This document shows positions 26,872-37,299 of a stretch of 64,000 nucleotides of DNA, in pieces. Below the pieces are notes generated by a model. It saw only the letters and a list, made by a program, of their open reading frames with translations, did not search any database and was not told the origin of the DNA. The position numbers and the translations under genes are program-made. This DNA comes from Candidatus Poseidoniaceae archaeon (lineage in GTDB: Archaea > Thermoplasmatota > Poseidoniia > Poseidoniales > Poseidoniaceae), in the NCBI GenBank assembly GCA_938030705.1, contig CALHIR010000025.1:17259-81258 (forward strand). The letters run 5' to 3'. Within the stretch, counting starts at the first letter, position 1; every line of letters begins with the position of its first letter.

Positions 26872-28463
26872 TGGCAGAAAAAATCGCCGCCGAAGAAGAA
26901 ATGGTGCACAACGGCGAACCCCTCCCCGTCCTTTCTGCCTCTGCAAAGAAGATGAAAATTGACAAACTGCTCAACGCTCCGCTGCCTACCTACGACTCTT
27001 CCGTCCCCGGCTCGTTTCTTTGGACCAAAATCGCCTTCTGGATGTGCCGCCGAGTCTCCAGTGTACAATTTCGAACCACAGCCTCTTCCTCGACAACCTC
27101 CCTTCAGGTCGCCAGCCCCGGAGCCATGTGTTGCGGTTGGCACACCAACGGCCTGATGGACCCGCTTGGCATCTTCCTCAATCACCCCAAAGAATTCGTT
27201 GTTGGCGCTCGCCATGATTTGGTCACCCGGCCGCTTCTGGGGTGGTGGACCCGCCGCCTGGCTGTTCAACCCGTTGTGCGGAAGGCCGAACTTCTCCGAG
27301 GCGGTTGCACCGAAGAGGAAGCACTTCACCTCAACGGGCGTTCGCTTCTTGCTCTGTCAAGCGGCGTTGCGCACGGGTTTGGGTGCGTCCTGTTTCCCGA
27401 AGGAACAAGCCACAGCCAGTCTTCCATGCTTCGATTCAAAACCGGGCCGGTTCGGACGGTGCTCGCGGCGGCAGCTCTTGCCAAGGCCAAGGATCTCCCT
27501 CTCCCTCACTTGGTTCCTGTCGGTCTCCACTTCAGGCGGAGAGAACGGTTTCGCACAGACCAATACGTCGAATTTGGCGACCCCATCGTCTTGGACGACG
27601 ACATGATCCCAGCGGCCATGGTCGAGGCCGTGAGCGATGGCGGTTGGGTGGAGCCCCCGGTGGAAATCGTGCACCAAATCAGAGATCAACTCCAGGACCG
27701 CCTGCCCAGCATGACGCCAAACACGTCCACATGGGAAGAGCACCGTGCCCTCCACCTGGTCGCTCACGTGCAAGCCCGAGCGAAGGGAGAGCATCTCCCC
27801 AATTGGCCGTCTGAGGTTCATGCTGCTCGGAACGCCCGGGACGAGTGGCCGGGCCATCATGCGACGTTTCCTCCTGAGCCGCTGTCAGGCGAGCGATTTG
27901 AACGCGCTTCTGAGGCCGCTGAAATGCTGGAAGCAAAAGGGTTGGACGGACGCGACCTCGGCCGGGAAGGCAGGGTGTTGCGACGGGCGAAAATCAGTCA
28001 CCTTCCGTCCGCTATCCTCTCTCTTGCGATTTTCTTTGTGCTGTTACCGTTCTCTTTGACCTCCCTGGGCCTTCAGGTCGCTTTAGGGCGCTTGCTAGGC
28101 GATTCAACCGATGAGGGCCTTGACGCAAGAACCAGCTACCAGTTTTTGGCGGCCTTTTTCGGCTCCCTCCTCGTATGGCCCGTGGTCGCCTTGGGATGGA
28201 CATCGTTGGTTTGGTTCAATCACGGGGCCATCGGCGACCTTCTGGGATGGGCCGACGCGTGGTTATACCTCGGCACGGCTTCGCCAGCAGCAGGCCTTTT
28301 CTTGGTCTATCTTTTCTGTTTTCCAGTGTTCTGGGCCAGCGGAAAATCCTTCGCAGGGGCGTGGGATGTGTGGGTCGACACGAGGAAGTCATGGGTGCGT
28401 TGGCGCTTCCCATCTGATGAGAAATCGCGCCTGAAAACCCTCCTTTCTGAACTCACTCCCTAA
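26868..28463 (+). CDS. PlsC-like lysophospholipid/glycerol-3-phosphate acyltransferase-domain protein
   Basis: CGWHTNGLMDPLGIF, FPEGTSHSQSSMLRFKTGPVRTVLAAA, HLVPVGLHF: acyltransferase blocks; C-terminal TM segments. Confidence 0.75.
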   Translation: MMAEKIAAEEEMVHNGEPLPVLSASAKKMKIDKLLNAPLPTYDSSVPGSFLWTKIAFWMCRRVSSVQFRTTASSSTTSLQVASPGAMCCGWHTNGLMDPLGIFLNHPKEFVVGARHDLVTRPLLGWWTRRLAVQPVVRKAELLRGGCTEEEALHLNGRSLLALSSGVAHGFGCVLFPEGTSHSQSSMLRFKTGPVRTVLAAAALAKAKDLPLPHLVPVGLHFRRRERFRTDQYVEFGDPIVLDDDMIPAAMVEAVSDGGWVEPPVEIVHQIRDQLQDRLPSMTPNTSTWEEHRALHLVAHVQARAKGEHLPNWPSEVHAARNARDEWPGHHATFPPEPLSGERFERASEAAEMLEAKGLDGRDLGREGRVLRRAKISHLPSAILSLAIFFVLLPFSLTSLGLQVALGRLLGDSTDEGLDARTSYQFLAAFFGSLLVWPVVALGWTSLVWFNHGAIGDLLGWADAWLYLGTASPAAGLFLVYLFCFPVFWASGKSFAGAWDVWVDTRKSWVRWRFPSDEKSRLKTLLSELTP

Positions 28464-28501
28464 AGGGTGCATTCAAACGGGATGAAGTACTGGAAGGCTA
28501 C

Positions 28502-29137
28502 ATGACGCCTGACGAGACCGTTGACCTACTCAAGCAATGGCTCAATGACGAACGCCTTCAGGCCAAAGCACAGAATGACCCGCGGGCCCACGCCCATTTT
28601 CTGGTTCGTTATCCAAGCGGCAAGCAGGGCCATATGTTTGCTATCGTCGTGCCCAAAGACAGGGATTTGGTCGCCGTGTCTAGCATGACTCGAGTCGATG
28701 AAGGCCAACAGAAAGAAATGAAAGACCACATGGACGACGAAGACAGCGATTGGGCAGAATGGATCCATGAAAGTCGCCTTCATCTCATACGCACCGGCGT
28801 GGACTGGGTGATTCACATGGGGCACAAAGACGACAAGAAACCCGGGCCTCTTCAAGCGTTTAACGTGAGCCTTCCCATTTGGTTTGACGGCCTGACAAAA
28901 CATGAATTCATGAACAGCCTTCGTCGTTTGTGGCTTGCCAAACTCGCCTTGATTCACGAAATCAAATATTCCTACGGCCCAGGTGTCGGGAAAGCCGGCC
29001 CTGTCGATGATTGGGCGAAATCGAAACCGATGAATGACGGACAGCAGTCGGCCAAAGAATCTCGTCCGACAGCAGAAATTGAATTTGACGAAAAGATGTC
29101 GTTTGGTTCAGGATTTGACCCCACAGAATGGGCTTAA
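28502..29137 (+). CDS. Hypothetical protein, possibly DUF2299-like
   Basis: MTPDETVDLLKQWLNDERLQ...HFLVRYP...HMFAIVVPKDRDLVAVSSMTRV; weak family impression. Confidence 0.6.
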   Translation: MTPDETVDLLKQWLNDERLQAKAQNDPRAHAHFLVRYPSGKQGHMFAIVVPKDRDLVAVSSMTRVDEGQQKEMKDHMDDEDSDWAEWIHESRLHLIRTGVDWVIHMGHKDDKKPGPLQAFNVSLPIWFDGLTKHEFMNSLRRLWLAKLALIHEIKYSYGPGVGKAGPVDDWAKSKPMNDGQQSAKESRPTAEIEFDEKMSFGSGFDPTEWA

Positions 29138-29275
29138 TTTGGCAGAATTCCACCATCTTGCCTCCACGGTATCACCTACGATACCCATGCCGCAAACCCA
29201 CGAAACATGACCGATAGGGAGCGCGGTTAAGTATGATTAGAGACACGAAAAAATGTTGAAGTCCGGGGTATACCT

Positions 29276-32200
29276 ATGAACCAGAAAATCAAATCCGTTA
29301 GCCTAGCGTCCATCATGGTCCTTTCCGTGATGTCCTCGCTCCTTATCGCCTCCGTGTCGGTCAGTGCCAGCACGGTGGTCATCACCGAAGCCATCCAGAT
29401 TGTAGATGGCGGGACATCGTCCGATTCACAGACCGCCGTCGGTTCTGACAGTTCCGGCAACGTGCACGTTGTTTGGACCCGAAACAACCTCCACCTCTAT
29501 TATTCCATGATTTCGCCCCGTGGCGAGACGCTAATTGATGCGACCCAAATCACCAACGCCGGACTTCACAAGATTTGGCATCCTGATCTCGCCGTCGACG
29601 AATTTGACCGAATTCACGTCGTTTGGGCGGACAAAGCCGGTCAACATGCCATCATGTACACCGCCCTTTCCCCTTGGTCTGCTCCCATGGACGGCATGGC
29701 CTCCGACGACGGCACCATCACCGCCATCGACGATTCCATCATCTCGCGCCGCTCCCAAAACCGAGACTGGCCTGCCCTTGACATCGATAGCCAAAACAAC
29801 GTCCACATTGTTTGGCAAGACAACTACGACGAACTTGGCCGTTTCTTCAATCAGCCCCAAATCTACTACTCCATGATTCAGCCCGACATTGGCTCTGGTG
29901 CCATCATCACCCTCTTTGATGACACCCTCTTGACGCCCATCATCGGCCACAAAGGTCACCCCGATGTGGTCGTTGACGCCAACGATTACGTCCAAATCGC
30001 TTGGGACGACACCCGTGGCGGAAAGGTGGAACTGGCCTTTATCGTCGATACCTCGGGCTCCATGTATTCCGAGTGGGCTGACATCTGCACCGTTATTTAC
30101 GGCGGCAACTTTGCCTCCGGACCTTATTTCCAAGGCATCAAACCCATGCTTGAAGAAGGCAACATGACCGTTTACGAGACCATCTATGGTTTGGGCAACA
30201 CCCTCCCCGGTGCAGCAAGCTCAGGAAACTGTCAGGGCTACAACCAGAATACCGGCCCTCGAACCACGCCGCTCGGCCAAACCCCCGGCGACGACTCCGG
30301 CGGTATCCGCAAACTTCCCGGAACCATCTACAACGGCAACACGTACTCCGGTTATTCCGGTGAAGACTGGGGCCCAGGTTCTAACTGGGCCTGTTTGTCG
30401 TGGAAGGACTCTGCTGGAAACGTTCCCGGCAACCCTCCTACGCAATCGGACCACCGCTGGAACCCCAACGCCACCAAGATCGTGATTCCTGTTTCAGATG
30501 AAGGTCCAAAGGACGGCGACCCGTCTCAGCAAGCCGATGACAAAGCAGCCATCCAAGAAGCACACGACAACTGTTTGTTGGCTGGCGTGATTCCAGTCGG
30601 TCTCTACGGTCAAGGCTACGGCGGTGCAGGCAACATCCAGTCTCACTTCATGGATCTGGTGCAGTGCCCCAACGGCATCGTTTCGACCCAAACTCGAAAC
30701 TGCCCCGGCAACACCCTTGCCAACACCGACGCCGGCGGGCAAGCCTACGAATTCCCTTCAGGCTCGGGTACCAACCAAATGGCCCTTCTCGTCGAAGCCA
30801 TGGTCTACATTTCAACCAACAATTCGCGTGAAATCTACATGTCGGTCCTCGACCCCTATGCCAAGATGAACAATGACCCCAGTTTCACTCCTGGATTGCC
30901 CGGCCACTCTGCACAGGGCGGCAACTACGCAGAAGACACCGGTGCTGGTGCTGACGGCCACTTGGTGGTCGTCAACGACACCCGCGTCACCATCGACGAC
31001 GCTTACTCATTCCACCCCTCCATCGGCGTTGACCAGCAAGGCAACACCCACATTGCGTGGATGGACGGCCGCGACTATGGTTTCGAGAAGGACGTGAACT
31101 ACGAGGTGTACTACACCAAACTTCGCCTCCAAGGTGCCGGCGCTTGGGACGGGGCAGATGAAGGCCTCTCCACCTACGCCATCAAGAAGATCAACGACAC
31201 CCCCATCTCCAACGTGGAAGGCAAGAACGGCCTGCCCCCTGCCTCGCCTTATGCAGGCAACTCCGTCTTCCCGTCCTTGTTGACCGACGACCAGAACAAC
31301 ATCCACATTGCGTGGGTTGATTCCGGCAACCTTTCGGCGAACGAAGAGATTCTCTACACCCGATTGAACCAAACCGACCTGACCGGCGATGGCCTCACGG
31401 CCCTTGACCCCTGGGAAGCCGTGGCAGTGACCTCTTGGAATTCCAACAAACTCGGGCCAAACAGCGGCCGTCAACCGGCCATCGGTATGCCGCCGGCCTT
31501 CTCGAACGACTTGGGAAGCGGCGCACACATTGCGTGGTCCGACACCAACAAGTGCGGTGATGACGGTAACAACAATCGGTTCACCATCTGTTATTCCCAC
31601 GTTCTGACCGGCCAAGTGGACGTTGATTTTGACGAAGGCGAGACCTTCTATCACGTCATTGAACCCGGACAACAGACCATCTACAACATGACGATGAACA
31701 ACTCAACACCCGGTCCCAAGGACCTGGTCGCTGACACCTACGGCTTGAACATCTCTGGCGTACCGATGAACTGGACAGCGAACCTCTACTTCGCCTCCAA
31801 CCACTCGAGCATCTTCCCAGACACACCGATTTTCCTCGAAGGCGGTGAAGACATTCGGTTCTATATGCGAGTGCAGGCCCCGTCCATCTACCAAGCAAAC
31901 GGGGACGAATTAGCTGAAATCCGTATTACGGCACAGTCCTACAAGGACCCAGCCATTCAGAACGACATCATCACGCTGACCTTGATGGACGTGGTTCACG
32001 GCATCAACCTCGACACCTCGCACAGCATGGCGGATATTGAGCAGGGCGACACCGCCATCTTCTCCATTACCATCACCAACACGGGTAACGTGCACGACGC
32101 CTTTGTCTTCTGGGATCCTAACAGTCTCGAAGGGCAGCAAGAATGGCTCCTCCCGTTCGGCTGGCAAGTGAACTTCCCGATTCGGGTGGAATTGGACCCT

Positions 32201-34306
32201 GGCCAATCGGTCACCAAGAACCTCGAAGTCTTCGTTCCGACCACGGAAGACCCCGGGGCCTTCGTCATTTACGTGAAGGGCTGGTCAGAGGGCGAACCCA
32301 TCAAGTCAGTGGAAAAAGGCACCTATGACATCCTTGAATTGGGTGTGTTCGTGTCCATCCGTTCCACCGGCAACATCGTGTTTGCTGTGGACGACCGCTC
32401 TGAACAAATCAAGCCAGGTGAGTGCGCAGACTACAACATCAACGTGACCAAGAATTTCGATTCCGGTGAACTCGTGTTCGCAACCCCAGGTGCTCCAGAA
32501 GCCAAGCCAGACGGCATCGCTATGGATGCATGGCGAGAAGAAAACTGGGTCGTCATCGTTGACTTCGCCAACGCCACAGGTTCAGCTGACGCTGGCGACG
32601 GGCTCGGCGATCCTATTGCCTGGACCATTCCAGGTACAGCCGATAAGATCACCAAGCGTGTCACCGTCCATGTTTGTGCTCCTGAAAACGCCACGGCCGG
32701 TCTCGGCCCTGCCATCACACTGAAGGGCTACCTGGACGGCTATCCACGTATTTCGGATTCGGCCATCTTGTCCACCAACGTTGAGCACGTGTTTGCTCTC
32801 GATGCGGGCGTTGATCCCGATGTTGGCACCTCGATGAACGTGAACCCCGGCGAAAAGATTTCGCTGCCGATCACGGTCACCAACGACGGAAACGGTCCTG
32901 ACCGCTTTGACTTCCGTCTCGCACGGGTCACCGATGCATTCGGCGTCGATGTCATCTGGGACATCGAAATTCCTCGAGAGACGTTGCAGGAACTCTCCCC
33001 TGACACCTATCAAGCCTTTGAGGTCATGATGAACGTGCCAAACAGAGTCCCAGCAGGCGAATACACCGTTGTGTTGCAAGCCTTCTCAGAGGAAGTCTAT
33101 CCCGATGCCAGCGGCCGAGAAACGCGGATTCGAGACACCATCGTTTTGGCGGTGTCCGTTGACGAGTTCCACGACATGCAAATCTCGATGGATTCAACCG
33201 TTGACAATGCCGTGAAGACTTCTGCCCCAGGAAAGATCGTTCGGTTCACGTTCAACGTGACCAACAACGGCAACGTTCCGGATGTTCCAACTCTAAACAA
33301 CCACACCGCTCAGCGAGACGGCGATTCTCTCCTCTGGAATGAGTTGCCCGGCATGAGCGTGCTCAGCTCCTGGGATGTGGACTGGTTCATCATGCGGCAG
33401 GTCAGCGCTGACCTCATCGTGGAGGAATCCTGCATGTACATGCAATCCACGGCCTCCTCTTTCCCAGAGGATGCTTGCGTTTACCTCGAAGATATCGACG
33501 AATGGCGTCTTCCCGAGATGGCCCCGTACGAAACCATCACCACCGTTGCTGCAGTGAAGATTGGCACGGACGCCAAGCTTGACACACGAAACATTGGCCT
33601 GAAGGTCGTATCAATGTACGGCGATATGGAAAACGACGGCGACCATGACGATTCTCCAGAATGGGATGGCGACAACTATGATTCAAACGAATTCATTGTC
33701 ACCCTCCGATTGCGAGCACCAAACCTTGAGATCAAGGAAATCATCATGCCCCCTTCCACCTCAAGCGAAGTGGACACGACGATTCCAATCGGCATCATCT
33801 TGCAGAACACAGGTAACGTCCATGCGACCGACATCGAAATCGTGCTTTGTGAATACGATGACGTGAACGATGCCGACATCATGAAGGAAATCCGTGAAAA
33901 CGGATGCGAGGAAGAGCGTGTGGTCATGCGTCAAGTGGTCGGTGCCCTGTTGGCTCCAGACGACACCGAGGATGCGAAGGAAATCGAACTCTACCTGCTC
34001 TACCCGGTTACCGCCGGAAGCAAGGGGGTTTACGTGGTGGTTGACCCGATGAACGAAATCGTTGAGTCCGATGAGAAAGACAACGTCAGGCCCATTCCAG
34101 AAGCTCTTGAGTCCAACAGCCCCATGATCGACTTGGCAAAAGAGGTCGTTGGAAAGACCGCCTTGCCGTTCGCCGTCATCGTGCTGACCATTGCCCTCCT
34201 GGGTGTGGTCTACTTGGTCGGTAAGGGCCGACGCGATGAAGTGAACAAGCGACTTGCTGAACAATCCTCGTTGGTCACTGTGCTGGCAGACGAAGAAAAC
34301 CTCTGA
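29276..34306 (+). CDS. Giant surface protein: beta-propeller-like repeats with inserted VWA domain, CARDB/NPCBM-like repeats, C-terminal TM anchor
   Basis: Signal peptide; repeated D..xNxHxxWxD motifs; LAFIVDTSGSMYSEW (MIDAS); repeated NxGNVxD blocks; C-terminal LPFAVIVLTIALLGVVYLVGKGRRDE. Confidence 0.85.
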   Translation: MNQKIKSVSLASIMVLSVMSSLLIASVSVSASTVVITEAIQIVDGGTSSDSQTAVGSDSSGNVHVVWTRNNLHLYYSMISPRGETLIDATQITNAGLHKIWHPDLAVDEFDRIHVVWADKAGQHAIMYTALSPWSAPMDGMASDDGTITAIDDSIISRRSQNRDWPALDIDSQNNVHIVWQDNYDELGRFFNQPQIYYSMIQPDIGSGAIITLFDDTLLTPIIGHKGHPDVVVDANDYVQIAWDDTRGGKVELAFIVDTSGSMYSEWADICTVIYGGNFASGPYFQGIKPMLEEGNMTVYETIYGLGNTLPGAASSGNCQGYNQNTGPRTTPLGQTPGDDSGGIRKLPGTIYNGNTYSGYSGEDWGPGSNWACLSWKDSAGNVPGNPPTQSDHRWNPNATKIVIPVSDEGPKDGDPSQQADDKAAIQEAHDNCLLAGVIPVGLYGQGYGGAGNIQSHFMDLVQCPNGIVSTQTRNCPGNTLANTDAGGQAYEFPSGSGTNQMALLVEAMVYISTNNSREIYMSVLDPYAKMNNDPSFTPGLPGHSAQGGNYAEDTGAGADGHLVVVNDTRVTIDDAYSFHPSIGVDQQGNTHIAWMDGRDYGFEKDVNYEVYYTKLRLQGAGAWDGADEGLSTYAIKKINDTPISNVEGKNGLPPASPYAGNSVFPSLLTDDQNNIHIAWVDSGNLSANEEILYTRLNQTDLTGDGLTALDPWEAVAVTSWNSNKLGPNSGRQPAIGMPPAFSNDLGSGAHIAWSDTNKCGDDGNNNRFTICYSHVLTGQVDVDFDEGETFYHVIEPGQQTIYNMTMNNSTPGPKDLVADTYGLNISGVPMNWTANLYFASNHSSIFPDTPIFLEGGEDIRFYMRVQAPSIYQANGDELAEIRITAQSYKDPAIQNDIITLTLMDVVHGINLDTSHSMADIEQGDTAIFSITITNTGNVHDAFVFWDPNSLEGQQEWLLPFGWQVNFPIRVELDPGQSVTKNLEVFVPTTEDPGAFVIYVKGWSEGEPIKSVEKGTYDILELGVFVSIRSTGNIVFAVDDRSEQIKPGECADYNINVTKNFDSGELVFATPGAPEAKPDGIAMDAWREENWVVIVDFANATGSADAGDGLGDPIAWTIPGTADKITKRVTVHVCAPENATAGLGPAITLKGYLDGYPRISDSAILSTNVEHVFALDAGVDPDVGTSMNVNPGEKISLPITVTNDGNGPDRFDFRLARVTDAFGVDVIWDIEIPRETLQELSPDTYQAFEVMMNVPNRVPAGEYTVVLQAFSEEVYPDASGRETRIRDTIVLAVSVDEFHDMQISMDSTVDNAVKTSAPGKIVRFTFNVTNNGNVPDVPTLNNHTAQRDGDSLLWNELPGMSVLSSWDVDWFIMRQVSADLIVEESCMYMQSTASSFPEDACVYLEDIDEWRLPEMAPYETITTVAAVKIGTDAKLDTRNIGLKVVSMYGDMENDGDHDDSPEWDGDNYDSNEFIVTLRLRAPNLEIKEIIMPPSTSSEVDTTIPIGIILQNTGNVHATDIEIVLCEYDDVNDADIMKEIRENGCEEERVVMRQVVGALLAPDDTEDAKEIELYLLYPVTAGSKGVYVVVDPMNEIVESDEKDNVRPIPEALESNSPMIDLAKEVVGKTALPFAVIVLTIALLGVVYLVGKGRRDEVNKRLAEQSSLVTVLADEENL

Positions 34307-34314
34307 GCAAGTGT

Positions 34315-35061
34315 TTACTTGGACCTCGGTCCAAGGTACCAGCGGAGCTCCGTATCAAGCGGAGCGGCGATGACTTGGCCTGACCGACGAGCGATTTGCT
34401 TCTCGAGGCGTGTGCGCAAGGTAGTGATGACCTCACCAACATCGGGATGGCCAGCGAGCTCTTGCTGTACCAGCGAGGTCAGATCAATTCGATTCCCTGT
34501 CGCTTCCACCATGCTCTGAATGATGCTTCGCTCCTCATAGGACGTGAAATCGGTTTCAACTGCCGCAGAAACGCGCTGACGAACATGCTGGTGCAACGAG
34601 ATGAGGGCGTCCCTCTGGGCGTCCAATTCTTCCATGACCGAAGCGAGCGTACGCATGTGCGATAGCCCCTCGGCCACGGCGATCTTCTTCCGCCCGCTCA
34701 AAGACTCGGCAATTGGAATCGAAGCCTCAGGGAGGTTGGTGGACAATCGCATTGGACCGCCTGCGGGAAGTTTTCTCTCCTCACAGCGAAACAAATCCGG
34801 TCCAATATCCACCTGGATCGAGATGGCTCGCTCAACAGCGTAGATGGTTCGGGGCGGGCCTCCCTTTTCTGAGGGAACTTTGTTTTTGGACACCATGCCT
34901 CCCTTCTCCAATTCCTTGAGATGTTTGACCACTGCGGGTTGGCTCACACCGATCAATTCGGACAATTGCATCGGGTAGTGAGGTTCCCGAGCCAACCGCT
35001 CGAGGATTTGTCGCCGTGTTTTGTTTTGCAAGAGATACAAGGCCTGATCGAGTTCGGTCAT
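34315..35061 (-). CDS. ArsR-like winged-HTH transcriptional regulator
   Basis: TELDQALYLLQNKTRRQILERLAREPHYPMQLSELIGVSQPAVVKHLKELEKGGMV. ORF opens at 35106. Confidence 0.85.
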   Translation of the reverse strand: MTELDQALYLLQNKTRRQILERLAREPHYPMQLSELIGVSQPAVVKHLKELEKGGMVSKNKVPSEKGGPPRTIYAVERAISIQVDIGPDLFRCEERKLPAGGPMRLSTNLPEASIPIAESLSGRKKIAVAEGLSHMRTLASVMEELDAQRDALISLHQHVRQRVSAAVETDFTSYEERSIIQSMVEATGNRIDLTSLVQQELAGHPDVGEVITTLRTRLEKQIARRSGQVIAAPLDTELRWYLGPRSK

Positions 35062-35115
35062 ACTTCTCAACCCGAGGTTGGGTAGTGCCCCCTCCTCTAT
35101 GAACACACCGTTTCT

Positions 35116-36159
35116 TCATTGGTCGTCCCAATCTTTCCAAGCCTTGCTGGGTGCTGCGGATTCGGTTTTGCTCGTTTTCCGTGCAGGTGCGGCCGATTTT
35201 CGCTCAACCGCTTGGGGTTCTGCCAACGGCACACCTTCATCCCAAGAGGCGATAGCGGCGGCGTTTGCAGCATCTTGGATGGCTTCTTCCGCACTGGTTG
35301 TTTGATATCGTTCGGTTTTGGCATGCTCGTGTGCCCCCTCAACGTCCCCTCGCATCAACGCATAGACTTGCTCTGTGGTCAGCAGGCTGCCGGCCGCCAC
35401 GTCGTTTAACCCGTCAACGAATTCATCGGAGGGCTGATGTTCAGCCGTATCGGCAAAGGGCGGTGCGACCGCCGGTTGGGACGGTACGGTGGCGTCCGGT
35501 TGGTTGAACAGCGTGGGGTGGTCGGGGTTAAGGTCGGTAATGGGAATCAACTTCCCGTCTTCACCTACCATCATGACACGAGGGCTTCGGCTCGGTTTGG
35601 AGGCAAAATACACAATGAGCGCTAGGGGGGTGGTCAATACGCCCAAACAGCACATGGCGCCGCCCAACAACAAGCTTGTTGAGCCAAAGAGCTCATCTCG
35701 CATCTCATCGACGGAGATGAGCCATCCCGTGGTTTCTTTTGTGCACTCGGAACATTCGATGACCAACGCGTGCTCGCCAGAGGCGTTGATGTCCCAAGAA
35801 GCAAGTTCCACCAAGCCCACGCCATCGCTGGTCATGGGTTGAAAATCAAGCAAGCATTTCTTTTCTTCCAAGGGCTCGCCGACCAGGGAAGACCCTTCGA
35901 CTTTGTACAAACGAACCGTTTTTTCGGCGCCGTCATCGGTTTGGTAGAATCGGTAGCATTCCTCGTCCAATATTCCCGTTGTAAACGTCCCGTTGCCGTC
36001 GTAAGCGCCTTGGTGTTGTTCACGAGGGTCCATCACGTCGCTGATGGTCGAGGCTTGACTTTGCATCAAAATGGCTCCAAGCAACAGCATGACGCCACCT
36101 GCAATGGCAAGGCGAAACGCCCAAGGCGAACGCTTGGCAGGCTCGGGTGCTTGCATCAT
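35116..36159 (-). CDS. Membrane protein, unknown function
   Basis: Two TM segments with extracellular and cytoplasmic low-complexity parts. Confidence 0.65.
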   Translation of the reverse strand: MMQAPEPAKRSPWAFRLAIAGGVMLLLGAILMQSQASTISDVMDPREQHQGAYDGNGTFTTGILDEECYRFYQTDDGAEKTVRLYKVEGSSLVGEPLEEKKCLLDFQPMTSDGVGLVELASWDINASGEHALVIECSECTKETTGWLISVDEMRDELFGSTSLLLGGAMCCLGVLTTPLALIVYFASKPSRSPRVMMVGEDGKLIPITDLNPDHPTLFNQPDATVPSQPAVAPPFADTAEHQPSDEFVDGLNDVAAGSLLTTEQVYALMRGDVEGAHEHAKTERYQTTSAEEAIQDAANAAAIASWDEGVPLAEPQAVERKSAAPARKTSKTESAAPSKAWKDWDDQ

Positions 36160-36201
36160 GTCTTTCCAGACCCTCTTCCTCCATAAGGCTCGCTGATGGC
36201 G

Positions 36202-37299
36202 TCATGCAAGTCCCAATTCTGCCAGTTTTTCCGGCAGATAGGTATCGGTGACGAAATCTAAACCGTATTTTGCAAGGGATTGTTGTTCAGCCTTCTTGCC
36301 GAGTTCAAGCATCATGTTGATCTGTTCTTGCCACCATCCATCGGCGAACCTCGGATCAGAAAGTTCGGCCTTCAGCGCATCAATATCTCTCGGTGAGAGG
36401 TCATCGCTTGGCAAGTCGTAGGCTTCGATATCGCCAGCGGTTATGCCGAGGTAACTGGCTGATGGGGTGGCTAAATACTCGGAAATGTGCGCCGTCTTGA
36501 TGGCCCCATAAGCGATGGAGGCGAAGATGCGGAAGGACCACGGGTCGCCGTCGAGGAAGACGACGACAGGCAAATCCCATTCTTCGCTCATCCGCTTGAG
36601 GATACGGCGGGTTGAACGAGCTGGTTGCCCTTTGAGGTGGACCAAGCCACAGTTGAACGCCTCATCAAATCCGTTTTCAATAAGGCGGTCAAACATACCA
36701 CCGGTCTCGATGGCCATGATGAAACTGATGTCATGTTCAAGCAATTCGATCTTCTCTTCCTCTACGTTGTAGGGTACGCCGTACCCCGAATCACCCACGT
36801 CGTCTCTGGCGTTGATCCGCATCCATTCGCCTCGCCGGTTGCGCTCACGAAGGGTCAAGTTTCCAATCATCCGGGCACCGTCTTCTTCAGGTCGGAGTTT
36901 GAAATCTTCACGCAAGCATTTTGTGACGACTTCCAAGTCCTCAGCGAGGTTGTTTGACTCGTTTTGTGAAGAGAATTTTCCAAGCCCCCACCCTTCTGAA
37001 ATGTAATACATTTCTCTCAAGGTGGACGATTTTCCAGCGTCGATCATTCCCTCAATGAATTCAACCACGTGGAGGGCTCGCAACAATTGCTTGGCTGAGC
37101 CAAGGCTTGTCGCATCTCGGACAGACCGTTTCTTGCCGTACTTGTAGACGCCCAATTTTTCATCAAAGCCGATGTTGCTCTTCGTTCGAACGGGCAGGGT
37201 CATCGTCGGAGGCTCGCCCTTGACGATCTTGTCGTACATTTCTGCCACGACTTCGTGCAGGGCTATCTTGGTCTCTTCAGGCGTATGGCTCGCTGACAT
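36202..37299 (-). CDS. top6A: DNA topoisomerase VI subunit A
   Basis: TSLGSAKQLLRALHVVEFIEGMIDAGKSSTLREMYYISEGW; IMAIETGGMFDRLIE; VVVFLDGDPWSFRIFASIAYGAIKTAHISEYLATP (Toprim). Confidence 0.95.
   Translation of the reverse strand: MSASHTPEETKIALHEVVAEMYDKIVKGEPPTMTLPVRTKSNIGFDEKLGVYKYGKKRSVRDATSLGSAKQLLRALHVVEFIEGMIDAGKSSTLREMYYISEGWGLGKFSSQNESNNLAEDLEVVTKCLREDFKLRPEEDGARMIGNLTLRERNRRGEWMRINARDDVGDSGYGVPYNVEEEKIELLEHDISFIMAIETGGMFDRLIENGFDEAFNCGLVHLKGQPARSTRRILKRMSEEWDLPVVVFLDGDPWSFRIFASIAYGAIKTAHISEYLATPSASYLGITAGDIEAYDLPSDDLSPRDIDALKAELSDPRFADGWWQEQINMMLELGKKAEQQSLAKYGLDFVTDTYLPEKLAELGLA

Noticed and set aside
29531-30133. 200-aa minus-strand ORF
   Set aside because: Antisense to the giant VWA/propeller protein; typical shadow composition.
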